From Mailhella sp. (GTDB lineage: Bacteria > Desulfobacterota > Desulfovibrionia > Desulfovibrionales > Desulfovibrionaceae): a DNA stretch of 9,020 nt. This document shows, in pieces, positions 1-7,643 of this stretch; the stretch's first letter is position 1; every line of letters begins with the position of its first letter. Under the pieces are notes generated by a model that was not told the DNA's origin, did no database searches, and worked only from the letters and a program-made list of their open reading frames with translations. Location of the stretch: positions 1 to 9,020 of the forward strand of contig JAGAZG010000071.1 in the NCBI GenBank assembly GCA_017940105.1, in the 5' to 3' direction. The position numbers were made by a program, and so were the translations under genes.

Positions 1-2
1 TT

Positions 3-1196
3 TCAAGATTTGAGATCGGCCAGAAGCTTGATGCGCTTTCTGAGACAAACGTGGCCAGAGTCACTCACCTGGAAGAGGCTGCGGCACGTGCTATGGGAGA
101 AACAGGGCTCAAAGAGGCAATGAGCTATGTTTCGCCGCTTTCTGCTCCTGCAGCCAGGAAAGCCGCTCCAGCGCCCTTTCCTCTGCCAGATACGCTCGAA
201 GTACGCGTCGGAGGGGACAGGCTCACCTTCAAAAAACTGCATTACGAAGCCATGATCGCCAATAGCCCGGTGGCTGAACGTCCAAAAAACGTCCAGGAAC
301 TCAGGGCCATGCTGGCAGCCCGCATCCGCAGAGGCCGAGCCATCCTGAAAGCTGTCTTTACCGGCAACGGCCACCGCTACGAAGCAACGCCGCGCAATGC
401 AGCCTGCGTGACCCTGGCACTGCATGCGGGCACCGTCGCCAAGGGAGAGCTCAATACGCGAGGAGCTTTCTCCGTTGCCGACCCGGACGGGTACCTCTAC
501 CGCTGGCTTGACACCAGCAAAGAACTCTACCTGCGCACGGCCACGCACGCCGCGGTGTATCACCACCAAAATATTGACGGGCACATGAACATGCCTCGGG
601 GCTTTGACATTCCCGAAGGCATGGGCGGGCTCATGGGCGGCATGCGAACGTTCCACTACTTTGCCCTTCCGAAGCAAAACGGCCAGCCGCGGAGGCTCTA
701 CCTCAAGTGCGAGACTTACGGCATCTACCGCAACACCATCAGCGCTGAAGAGGAAGAAGCTTCGCGCTCGCCGGGCATGCAGACCCGATTGTCACGCTGG
801 GGAGACACGGCTGAAAGCATCAACCACTGCCTGTCGCTTGCCACGGTGTTCGCGCGCATGGGAAAAAACGACGGCAACCGCAAGGAGAACTTCCCTGCCT
901 CCGTCAGGACAGTGCTTGAAAACGCCCAGGGCGAACTGCGCCGTGCCGGATTTGACATCTGGGCAGAAAGACTCGGCAAGGATGTCGACAAGTCAGGCGG
1001 CAAGACGCAGGGAGGCATTCGCCAGCTTCTCAACAATCTTGCAGATCTCCTTAATTTTGACTCAGACAACCAGACTGTGCTCAAGATCGCCTCGGATATC
1101 CTTGAAGCCGCGTCAGCATACGCCGGAGAACGCACAGGCGAAGGTTCTGCCCGCATGGGCAACGAGGTCATGCTGGAACGGGAAGAAGTCGTATGA
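3..1196 (+). CDS. Unrecognised protein, 5'-partial (possible secreted effector)
   Basis: The reading frame is open from the left edge to a TGA at 1194-1196. No in-frame stop precedes it, so the true start probably lies outside the window. GTG at 51 is the first in-window candidate (381 residues) but has no good ribosome-binding site. Counting from that GTG, residues 30-48 are rich in Pro and Ala and look like a linker. Residues 100-230 form a dense, probably folded core with many histidines (107, 125, 165, 171, 172, 178, 202), a Gly/Met-rich run GMGGLMGGM at 190-198 and an RRLYLKCETYG block at 214-224. Residues 250-360 look helical. I see no signal peptide or membrane segment and do not recognise the family. 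The gene converges on the giant kinase-like gene with a 163-base gap. Both are large accessory proteins without export signals, so a secreted-effector role is possible but is inference only. Base composition is GC-rich, like the giant gene. Confidence 0.8.
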   Translation, partial: SRFEIGQKLDALSETNVARVTHLEEAAARAMGETGLKEAMSYVSPLSAPAARKAAPAPFPLPDTLEVRVGGDRLTFKKLHYEAMIANSPVAERPKNVQELRAMLAARIRRGRAILKAVFTGNGHRYEATPRNAACVTLALHAGTVAKGELNTRGAFSVADPDGYLYRWLDTSKELYLRTATHAAVYHHQNIDGHMNMPRGFDIPEGMGGLMGGMRTFHYFALPKQNGQPRRLYLKCETYGIYRNTISAEEEEASRSPGMQTRLSRWGDTAESINHCLSLATVFARMGKNDGNRKENFPASVRTVLENAQGELRRAGFDIWAERLGKDVDKSGGKTQGGIRQLLNNLADLLNFDSDNQTVLKIASDILEAASAYAGERTGEGSARMGNEVMLEREEVV

Positions 1197-1216
1197 TCCA
1201 TTCCCATGGCGAAAAT

Positions 1217-1281
1217 CCGCACGAACGATGAACAGGGTTGGCGCAAAGCCTGTCAAAGCGCCGGCCCTGTTCATCATGCGG
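1217..1281 (+). terminator. Long stem-loop 3' of gene 1 (terminator or 3' stabiliser)
   Basis: Arms 1227-1244 and 1258-1275 pair over 18 bp around a 13-base loop (1245-1257). In the rightward RNA all 18 positions pair, including two adjacent G-U pairs. In the leftward RNA those two become A-C mismatches, so the structure fits gene 1's transcript better. An outer 5-bp stem (CCGCA 1217-1221 with TGCGG 1277-1281) may extend it. No U-run follows on the right, so it is not a textbook intrinsic terminator there. It starts 21 bases after the gene 1 stop codon. Blocking 3' exonuclease or marking a transcript end are the likeliest roles. Confidence 0.5.
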
Positions 1282-1287
1282 TCCGTG

Positions 1288-1332
1288 AAAAGGAACAGCG
1301 GGGCAGAAGTAATTGTATATCGCGGCTGTTCC
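1288..1332 (-). terminator. Candidate intrinsic terminator of the giant gene
   Basis: Read leftward, GGAACAGC (1332-1325) and GCTGTTCC (1299-1292) make a perfect 8-bp stem followed at once by TTTT (1291-1288). It begins 28 bases after the giant gene's stop codon. The loop is large (25 bases) and the U-run short, so efficiency is uncertain. An overlapping 10-bp palindrome CCGTGCACGG sits at 1331-1340 and could compete with the stem. Confidence 0.4.
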
Positions 1333-1359
1333 GTGCACGGTGTCAATCTTCGTATAACA

Positions 1360-4300
1360 TTATAGCTTGCCGAAGACTGCAAACTTGGCTGCCGGTAAAA
1401 TGCCGATCTTCCATGCCGCAGCCCCTTTATTGGCCTGGCAGACGTCGTTGACAACGTCAAAAAAGCCTCCAGGCTTATCCCCCCAGGTCGGGTCAGCGTT
1501 CATTTCGGTTTCAAACTGAACGAAACTGTTCTGCTGGATCTTTAAAAGCTCCCTGATGATAGGTATCTTGGCCTGATCCCTGGTTTCCTGCGGCAGTTCC
1601 ATGTTTGTAACCGTTCCAATGTTGGCCTCCCATGCAGCCTTGGCCTCGTGGTAAGGCTCAATGAATTCGGCATAGAAGCTGCCTGTTGAAGCTGGTTGCG
1701 TGGCGTAGACATTGAATTCTGATATCACGGTGCTGAGCAACTCTCGCCCCTCTGCTTTTGGCCCGTCTTCGGCAAAATCCTGCGGAATTCCGGCTTCTTC
1801 AAAGCTGCCATCTTCGTTGAACCTGATCTCGGGGGCATCCAAAAGCTCCAGTGCCCAGTCAGCCTTGTTTTTACTCTCGGCGATATGCTTCATTATGAAC
1901 GGTCTGGTGGCGTCTTCACTGCCCATGAAGCGCAGCGTCTCGTCCACGTTCTTGTTCATTTCACCCGCTTTTTCCAGCGCAATGTAGCGGGCATCTCCCA
2001 ATGCAATGAGATCTTCTTTGATCTCCTGCATCAGAGCCCCCAGTTCTGCCACGGAATTCTGCAGGCGAAGTTCGCTGCCCGAAAAGTTGAACAGGGCTGC
2101 AGGGATGGAAACCCCATACTTTTGCAGCACAGAAAGAATGGCGCCTATGCGAGTGCCAGTCTCGCCGTCGCCACCCTTGGCCATGACCACGCGCAGCGCC
2201 TCGCGCAGGTCCTTGTATTTGGCATCGAAGACTGCCTGGGCTTGAGGGTTCAAAAGCGGCCGCAGGGCGTCCATGAACTTGGTCGTTTGCTGGGTTCCTG
2301 CCGCAATCATCATGGTGATGACCTTGCTCTGCTGCTCGTTGCTCAACTTGGTGGCGTTGCCAAAATCGATGGCCGTGAGTGTATTGCCGTCTGACATGAT
2401 GTTGCCGCCATGAAGGTCTCCATGGAAAAAGCCCTGCTCGCCAAAAATGCCTTCTTTCACCCATACTTCTGTAAGCGCCAGCATCTGGTCGTAGCGTTGC
2501 CTGACCTGGGCATACAGCTGCAGCATCTGGTTTTTGGCATCAATGATATCCTGATTCTGGCTGGCACTGGCCGTATATGACACGCCAGTGCGCACGCCTT
2601 TTTCGTCAAAACGTTCATCGGCGCCAAATTTGAGCCCGATCTCGGCGAGCACGGCCTTTGTCTTTTCAGTAAACGAAACCAGCGTATCACCTGGCGCTAT
2701 CTCCATAGCCATGTAGGATGTGGAGGGAGGTATGTCGTCAACAACCTTGACGCTCTGTATCTTTTTTTCACCGTTGAAGGGCTTGTCGTAGATGGCGCCC
2801 ATTTTGGCGTTATTGTACTCGATGGAAAAGTCCAGCTCTTCCATAATTTTGTCATACTGCCCCTTAAAGGTGCCTTCCATACCGTTGACCTGCTTGGCAG
2901 CGGCTTCAAACACGGCCTTTTCACGGGCGGCGCGGTTGGCAGCGTCCGGACGCAGAATTTTGACGATGCATTCGCGGCTCTGTCCCTTGCTGTCGGTTAT
3001 GCGACAGCGCAGTGCCTCACCTACTGAAGCCGCGCCCATGGACTTGATGACCTCTATGTTGGCGATCTTGCCGTTGGAACGCTCCACCATGTCAAGCAAT
3101 GTGGATTTGATGATCTCTTCTGGGATGGGGGCAAGATTGCTCTTCATGTCCTTGAAGGCGACTCGCAACGCCGGCGGCAGAGCTGGACCGTCCAGCCCCT
3201 GCAGCACCTTTTGCAAAATGGGGCCGGCCCCCTTAAGGAGGGCGCCCAGCATTTCGTTGCTGTCAGCGTTTTCAGGCGAATAGCGCAGCGCTGCTGAAAA
3301 CATGGAACGCTTGTCAGCCATGCTTGCCGTCTGAAAATAATTGAGCAGTACCGTCTTGATAAATTTGCCGTAGCCGTCGCTGTTAAAGTCGATGGCAGCC
3401 TCCGCTGCAATGGTCTCCAGGTCTTTGCCCCGCAAGTCAGCAACCATCTTTTGCTGCGCTGTGAGCTGCTGGCCATCCGCGCGCTGAGCTGGCTGTCCAG
3501 CGCAGGCCTGCTCCGCATCTTCAGCGTCTTCGCCGCCTTCTGCATGGCGTATTCCCAGCATGGCGTCGGCTTCTCGCCGCGCAGTCTCAGCCGCGACCTT
3601 GGCCATGTTTGACTTTTTGGACAGCGCGGTCTTGCGCTCTTTTGCCGCAGCTTCGGCTTTGTGAGCCTCAACGGCAAGATTGTTTGCGGCTTCAAAGACT
3701 GCCTGCGCCAATGCCAGACGAGCCTCGGCTGCCTGCTTGCGTGCATCGGCCAGCGCAACGGCATAACGCAGTTCTGCAGCCTCGCGCACATAAGCAGGCG
3801 CGTTCTCCAAGGCCTGTGCTCGTATGCTACGCGCTTCATCAAAGGCTTTCTGGGCGTCCTCCACAGCCTTAAAGGCCGTATCATAAGCTTTTTGAGCGTC
3901 GGCTTCGATCTTGAGCAGCTGGTCAACCTGCTCATTCCTGGGCTGATTGCGAACCACGTCGGCGTTCATTTTTGCCTGCTGCAGCTTGTCACCCAGGTCA
4001 ACAAGTTCATTGCTTGCAAAAATCAGGGCCACTTCCTTATGAGCCAGATCCTGTTCAAATTGCAGCAACTTGGTATATCGCGCATTGTCATAGGCCGATA
4101 ACAGCTGTGTTTCGGCAAGGGTGACGGCATAGCGCAGCTCGGTGGATTCCTTCACGTAATCAGGGGCAAGTTCAAGGACGTGGTTCCGCTCCTGCGTTGC
4201 CGTTGCCAAAGCCAGCATGGCATCGTTTACTTTCTTTTGAGCGTTTTCGATGACTTTTTGCGCGTCATTCAGCGCACGCTGTCCGGCCTCGCCGGCTCCA

Positions 4301-7300
4301 GGCGCTTGCGCCCGTTCTCTGGCCTCTTCAAGATTCAAGTTGAAGTTCGCAAGCTCTTCCTGTGCATGCCGCAGCGCCACCTGCATTTGCGCCATCTTTT
4401 GCTCAGCCTGCTGCACCAGCTGATACTGTTCAAGGGCGTTATCCTGCGCCAGGCGTTTTTCTACTTCGCTCTTGACTGATCCATAGGCAGCGGCAGCCTG
4501 CTCAAGCTCGTTTTTGAGCAGATTGGCGGTATGGTCATCCACCAGCACCTGAGCCTCAACCATTTCTTTTTGAGCGGCATAGCCATTCACGGCCTGATTG
4601 TATTCCTGCTCTGTAATGGCGATTTCTTTGCGCACTTCGGACAGCTTGTCCCCGGCATTCGACAAATCGCCCAATGTCTTCTGAATCGCTGTTCTGGTAT
4701 TGTTGTATTCCTTATCAGCATTCTTGCTGGCATTTTCAGCATCCAGCGCTTTCTGTGCTGCCTGCTGAGCTGCCTGATCAAGCCTGACGAAATCCTTGAG
4801 CGTTGAGCGAACCATCTTTTCGGCCAGGCGCAGCTTATTGGCGTCGCCTTCCACTCCGGTTATGGAATGAGCCAGGACGTCGATCGCGTTGGATATCTGC
4901 TGCGGGCGTGGATCTTCGCTCAGAACGGCGTCAATGTTTTCATCGGTAAGGGAAAGTCCGCGCTCTTCAAGCACAGACTTTATGGCGCTGGCGCCGGCCT
5001 GCATGCCCGGTTTGAGCGTGGCGTCCAGCATGAGGATCATGGTGGACATTTCGTCCTGCAGCCCCTGAGCCATCTTGTTAATGATTTCGTCAAGCTTGGC
5101 AGCATTTTCGCGGATCATAGCTTTTGCTTCTTCGGTGCGCAGGCCAAGAGCAATGACCGTTGCGTTGGCAGGCTGCCCTTGTTCAATCAGTGCTTCTTTC
5201 AGCATGGTCAACGGTTCTTTGAGAGCCTCTGCTCCGCCACCAAAGCCAGAAAGCTCTAAAAAGCTCTTTTGCTGACCCTCAGGCAGATCTGTTAACTGGG
5301 CAAAACGATGGGGGACTTCAACGTCAAACCGTGCACCGGCCTGACCAAAGATGATCTCAGCCTCAGGTACTGGGCCTGCCAGTGCCTTTTCAATGGCAGC
5401 CTGCTCCATTTGTGACTGCTCATAGACAGCTTTGGCTTCTGCTGCGGCAGTTTCTGTCTTGCCCATGGTCGCCTTGGCCAAAACGAACTTGAATCCGGCC
5501 AGGGCATTGCTTTGCGATTCCTTTTCAAGACGTTCGAGGTCTTCACGAGCCTGCAGCAATGCTTTTTGCGCTTCGTCCGCCTTTGAGGAAGCTTCACTTG
5601 TTTTTTGTCTGGCCTCTTCAAGCAAAGCTTTTACGGCGTTAGCAGGGTCTGTCGCTTCGCCCGCCACCTTGGCCTGCGCCTTCAGCGCTTCGGATTCGGC
5701 TTTCAAGCCATTGACTTCGGCCCGGGCTTTTGCAGCCTGTTCACTGATTATTTTAAAAGCTGCTTTTTCGGCTTCGCCCGCATGTTGCGAATTTGCTTTT
5801 GTTTCTGCCAGCCAGCGGTCATTTTCAAGTTTTTTGGCTTTTTCTTCAGCCTCAGTGATCTTATTTGCAAGCTTTTCGATCTCTATGCTGATTTTTGCCT
5901 GAATCATTTCTGCTTTCACTTGCTGCAGTTCGCCAAAATGCTCTTTGTAGGCAGCAGCGGCGTCATCCAGCATTTGTTTTTTTTCTGCAAGCTCGCGAGC
6001 TTCTTTGCTGCCTTGCGCAGGTTCGCCCTGCAAAGTCAGTTGTGTAATGCGGTCGCCCAGCTCGTTGCCGCGCAGTTCTTCCAGCTGAGCCCTGGCCAGC
6101 AGCAGTTCGGCCTTTGCTTCGAGCATTGTCGCCTTTGCTTCAGCCTTTTCAATCGCTTCCGCCAAAAAACCAAGGTTTTTGAACTCCCCTTCCGCCCGGG
6201 CAAAACGGACCTCTGCACGCAGGAGATTGGCTTCGGCGCGAGCTTCTGCAGCTTTGGGATCGCCAGCGGCTTCCAGCCGGATGGCCTTGGCCTCGGCTTT
6301 ATAGGCCTTTGATTCGGCAATCCAGTATTCTGTCTTTTCAGAATCCGGGGCAAGATCAACGCGATTTCCCAGAAAAAGAGCTTCATACTGGGCGGCGTTG
6401 GCTTCGGCACGCAGGGCTTTTGCCTCGGCCTTATCCGCTTCTGACGCGCCTGGCAACGCAGCCTTCTGTTCTGCTTCCACCGCTTTCTGTTCGGCCTTGA
6501 CGGCATTAACGCCTGCTTCGGTAATGATAATGTCGGCAATGACCTTGGCATTCTTTTCCATCACCTGCTGCATGCGCTCGCCGGGTTTGCCGGCAAACTT
6601 GTCTTCATCGGCGATGTTGCCCGCATAAATGAGGTCAGCCATCATGGACTGCACTTGCTTATAGGTAGTGTTTTGCGGTTTTGGCAGCTGCAGTGCCCTG
6701 ATGTTGACCTTTTTATCCACTTCTCCCGGATGTTCCTGCTCGTGCTTTTCCATGGCGTCAAGCAATTCCTTGGCGTCTTCTGCCGCTACGCGATTGGTCT
6801 TGGTGATGGTTAACACATGATCGAGCAGGTTTGACAAGGAGCCGTAATAACCGTCCAGTGCATAGCGTGCCATTCGGTCAAGATAACGAGTATTGCACGA
6901 ATGCAGCTCGCTGGGATCCAGACCGACATTGGTCTGCAAGACTTTAAGGCAAAGATCACGGTGACGGGAATCCCCCCCCGTCCTGTCCAGCACGTCTTTG
7001 GCATCATTGATATTGATGTCACCAGTCTTGCCAAAAAGCTTTTTCGCCTCCTCTCGCCCATAAAAATCCACATGGGTGACAATATCGTCTTCAATGATCT
7101 CAATCATGTCTTTGGCGGTATATTTTGCCTCAATGACCTGCCGGTCTATGTTGGCGACCAGACTGCCATGATCGTCTTTTGTGATGACCACGCGCTTGTC
7201 AGCCATGTGGAAGACCTGCGTTTTCGCATCTGGATCGTCGGCAAAACGCTGGAGTGCAGTCTTGAGTTTCAAAGCATCGTTAGCTGACTGGCGTTCCATC

Positions 7301-7566
7301 TTGCCTTCGTTATGGCACATGATGGCCGGAGCTATGCCAAGGGTAAAGATACCGGTGACAATCTTTGCAGCCAGCGACCAACGCTTGTTCGATACTGTAG
7401 ACGAAGCGCTCACACCGCTGCTCATAATGGCTTTTAAATCTTCTGCCGTGAGCGTCTCCATCTTTACCGATGGCGATTCTTTACGCAGTCGGATATGCTG
7501 CGGATTGTCATTGACATGCTCGTCTATACCAGGCTGCTGGACGTCGATCTTACCAATCTGTGACAT
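1360..7566 (-). CDS. Giant coiled-coil protein with C-terminal ABC1/UbiB-type atypical kinase domain
   Basis: The product has 2068 residues in one uninterrupted frame. The ATG at 7566 is preceded by GAGG with a 6-base spacer, which supports this start. Residues 1-60 are polar and Ser-rich. Residues 65-84 are the one clear hydrophobic stretch, possibly one membrane pass. About 90-350 looks globular; 355-730 is an Ala/Glu/Lys coiled coil; 730-930 is mixed; 930-1330 is a second coiled coil with an internal duplication. About 1440-1850 matches the ABC1/UbiB (ADCK) kinase family: KVLQ at 1453-1456 in the KxGQ place, GAAS at 1511-1514 as the Ala-rich loop, Lys1536 in VKILRP, ELD at 1577-1579, HGDLHGGN at 1715-1722 and DFG at 1734-1736. 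A 200-residue tail of unknown type follows. Normal UbiB proteins act in ubiquinone biogenesis and are about a quarter of this length. The fusion, lack of quinone genes nearby and disordered N-terminus suggest another job, perhaps as an effector acting in a host cell. The kinase call is strong; the role is inference. Confidence 0.93.
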   Translation of the reverse strand: MSQIGKIDVQQPGIDEHVNDNPQHIRLRKESPSVKMETLTAEDLKAIMSSGVSASSTVSNKRWSLAAKIVTGIFTLGIAPAIMCHNEGKMERQSANDALKLKTALQRFADDPDAKTQVFHMADKRVVITKDDHGSLVANIDRQVIEAKYTAKDMIEIIEDDIVTHVDFYGREEAKKLFGKTGDININDAKDVLDRTGGDSRHRDLCLKVLQTNVGLDPSELHSCNTRYLDRMARYALDGYYGSLSNLLDHVLTITKTNRVAAEDAKELLDAMEKHEQEHPGEVDKKVNIRALQLPKPQNTTYKQVQSMMADLIYAGNIADEDKFAGKPGERMQQVMEKNAKVIADIIITEAGVNAVKAEQKAVEAEQKAALPGASEADKAEAKALRAEANAAQYEALFLGNRVDLAPDSEKTEYWIAESKAYKAEAKAIRLEAAGDPKAAEARAEANLLRAEVRFARAEGEFKNLGFLAEAIEKAEAKATMLEAKAELLLARAQLEELRGNELGDRITQLTLQGEPAQGSKEARELAEKKQMLDDAAAAYKEHFGELQQVKAEMIQAKISIEIEKLANKITEAEEKAKKLENDRWLAETKANSQHAGEAEKAAFKIISEQAAKARAEVNGLKAESEALKAQAKVAGEATDPANAVKALLEEARQKTSEASSKADEAQKALLQAREDLERLEKESQSNALAGFKFVLAKATMGKTETAAAEAKAVYEQSQMEQAAIEKALAGPVPEAEIIFGQAGARFDVEVPHRFAQLTDLPEGQQKSFLELSGFGGGAEALKEPLTMLKEALIEQGQPANATVIALGLRTEEAKAMIRENAAKLDEIINKMAQGLQDEMSTMILMLDATLKPGMQAGASAIKSVLEERGLSLTDENIDAVLSEDPRPQQISNAIDVLAHSITGVEGDANKLRLAEKMVRSTLKDFVRLDQAAQQAAQKALDAENASKNADKEYNNTRTAIQKTLGDLSNAGDKLSEVRKEIAITEQEYNQAVNGYAAQKEMVEAQVLVDDHTANLLKNELEQAAAAYGSVKSEVEKRLAQDNALEQYQLVQQAEQKMAQMQVALRHAQEELANFNLNLEEARERAQAPGAGEAGQRALNDAQKVIENAQKKVNDAMLALATATQERNHVLELAPDYVKESTELRYAVTLAETQLLSAYDNARYTKLLQFEQDLAHKEVALIFASNELVDLGDKLQQAKMNADVVRNQPRNEQVDQLLKIEADAQKAYDTAFKAVEDAQKAFDEARSIRAQALENAPAYVREAAELRYAVALADARKQAAEARLALAQAVFEAANNLAVEAHKAEAAAKERKTALSKKSNMAKVAAETARREADAMLGIRHAEGGEDAEDAEQACAGQPAQRADGQQLTAQQKMVADLRGKDLETIAAEAAIDFNSDGYGKFIKTVLLNYFQTASMADKRSMFSAALRYSPENADSNEMLGALLKGAGPILQKVLQGLDGPALPPALRVAFKDMKSNLAPIPEEIIKSTLLDMVERSNGKIANIEVIKSMGAASVGEALRCRITDSKGQSRECIVKILRPDAANRAAREKAVFEAAAKQVNGMEGTFKGQYDKIMEELDFSIEYNNAKMGAIYDKPFNGEKKIQSVKVVDDIPPSTSYMAMEIAPGDTLVSFTEKTKAVLAEIGLKFGADERFDEKGVRTGVSYTASASQNQDIIDAKNQMLQLYAQVRQRYDQMLALTEVWVKEGIFGEQGFFHGDLHGGNIMSDGNTLTAIDFGNATKLSNEQQSKVITMMIAAGTQQTTKFMDALRPLLNPQAQAVFDAKYKDLREALRVVMAKGGDGETGTRIGAILSVLQKYGVSIPAALFNFSGSELRLQNSVAELGALMQEIKEDLIALGDARYIALEKAGEMNKNVDETLRFMGSEDATRPFIMKHIAESKNKADWALELLDAPEIRFNEDGSFEEAGIPQDFAEDGPKAEGRELLSTVISEFNVYATQPASTGSFYAEFIEPYHEAKAAWEANIGTVTNMELPQETRDQAKIPIIRELLKIQQNSFVQFETEMNADPTWGDKPGGFFDVVNDVCQANKGAAAWKIGILPAAKFAVFGKL
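2017..3249 (-). other. ABC1/UbiB-like kinase domain of the giant protein (approximate bounds)
   Basis: This is the part of the giant gene encoding about residues 1440-1850. The order of motifs is that of the family: KxGQ-like helix, Ala-rich nucleotide loop, ATP-binding Lys1536, E-L-D with a following E-Y-N-N (1583-1586), a hinge near MEIAPGD (1621-1627), catalytic HGDLHGGN with Asp1717 and Asn1722, and metal-binding Asp1734. All residues expected for ATP and metal binding are present, so it may be active. Two departures stand out. The Gly of KxGQ is Leu. About 93 residues separate the hinge Glu1622 from His1715, which I judge longer than usual for the family. Domain edges are estimates. Confidence 0.88.
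3739..3900 (-). repeat. Internal protein repeat, copy B (residues 1223-1276)
   Basis: This encodes the second copy of a repeat in the second coiled coil of the giant protein. It aligns without gaps to residues 1101-1154, offset 122 residues, with 27 of 54 identical by hand count. The best-kept block is APAYVREAAELRYAVALA. Confidence 0.75.
4105..4266 (-). repeat. Internal protein repeat, copy A (residues 1101-1154)
   Basis: This encodes the first copy of the duplicated coiled-coil unit. Its conserved block is APDYVKESTELRYAVTLA. The Pro-Tyr-Val element breaks an otherwise Ala/Gln/Glu-rich helix, so each unit may be a helix, a turn and a second helix rather than one continuous coil. Confidence 0.75.
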
Positions 7567-7600
7567 GAGAGGCCTCGCTGCTTATGTTATACTCATTAAA
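7567..7600 (-). promoter_or_regulatory. Ribosome-binding site and candidate -10 of the giant gene
   Basis: Read leftward, GAGG (7576-7573) lies 6 bases before the ATG and decides the start. It sits inside the 8-bp palindrome GAGGCCTC (7569-7576). TATAAC (7591-7586) is a fair -10 box, but no clear -35 lies 16-18 bases upstream, where the sequence is T-rich. Use of this box would leave a leader of only about 13 bases. The ribosome-binding site is firm; the promoter is tentative. Confidence 0.45.
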
Positions 7601-7643
7601 AAACGAAAAAGCTGTTCACCAGAAAACATGATTTCTGTTTACT

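Noticed and set aside
1346..1363. loxP-like string TTCGTATA with a nearby TATA
   Set aside because: Only one partial arm matches and there is no proper inverted arm or spacer. It overlaps the giant gene's stop codon and is chance similarity.
604..1365. 253-codon rightward frame overlapping gene 1
   Set aside because: It is Arg/Ser/Thr-rich low-quality sequence in a shifted frame over a better coding frame, with no ribosome-binding site.
3144..3935. 263-codon leftward frame within the giant gene
   Set aside because: It is a shifted frame on the same strand. Its Arg/Pro/Ser-rich product has no domain features, while the main frame carries clear kinase and coiled-coil motifs.
4105..4266. Possible CRISPR or DNA-level tandem repeat in the coiled-coil region
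   Set aside because: The repetition is at protein level, diverged in DNA and in frame within one gene. There are no short identical repeats with unique spacers.
5605..6312. 235-codon rightward frame opposite the giant gene
   Set aside because: It is the antisense of the Ala/Glu/Lys coiled coil, giving Phe/Cys/Leu-rich sequence. Long antisense frames are expected from such codons.
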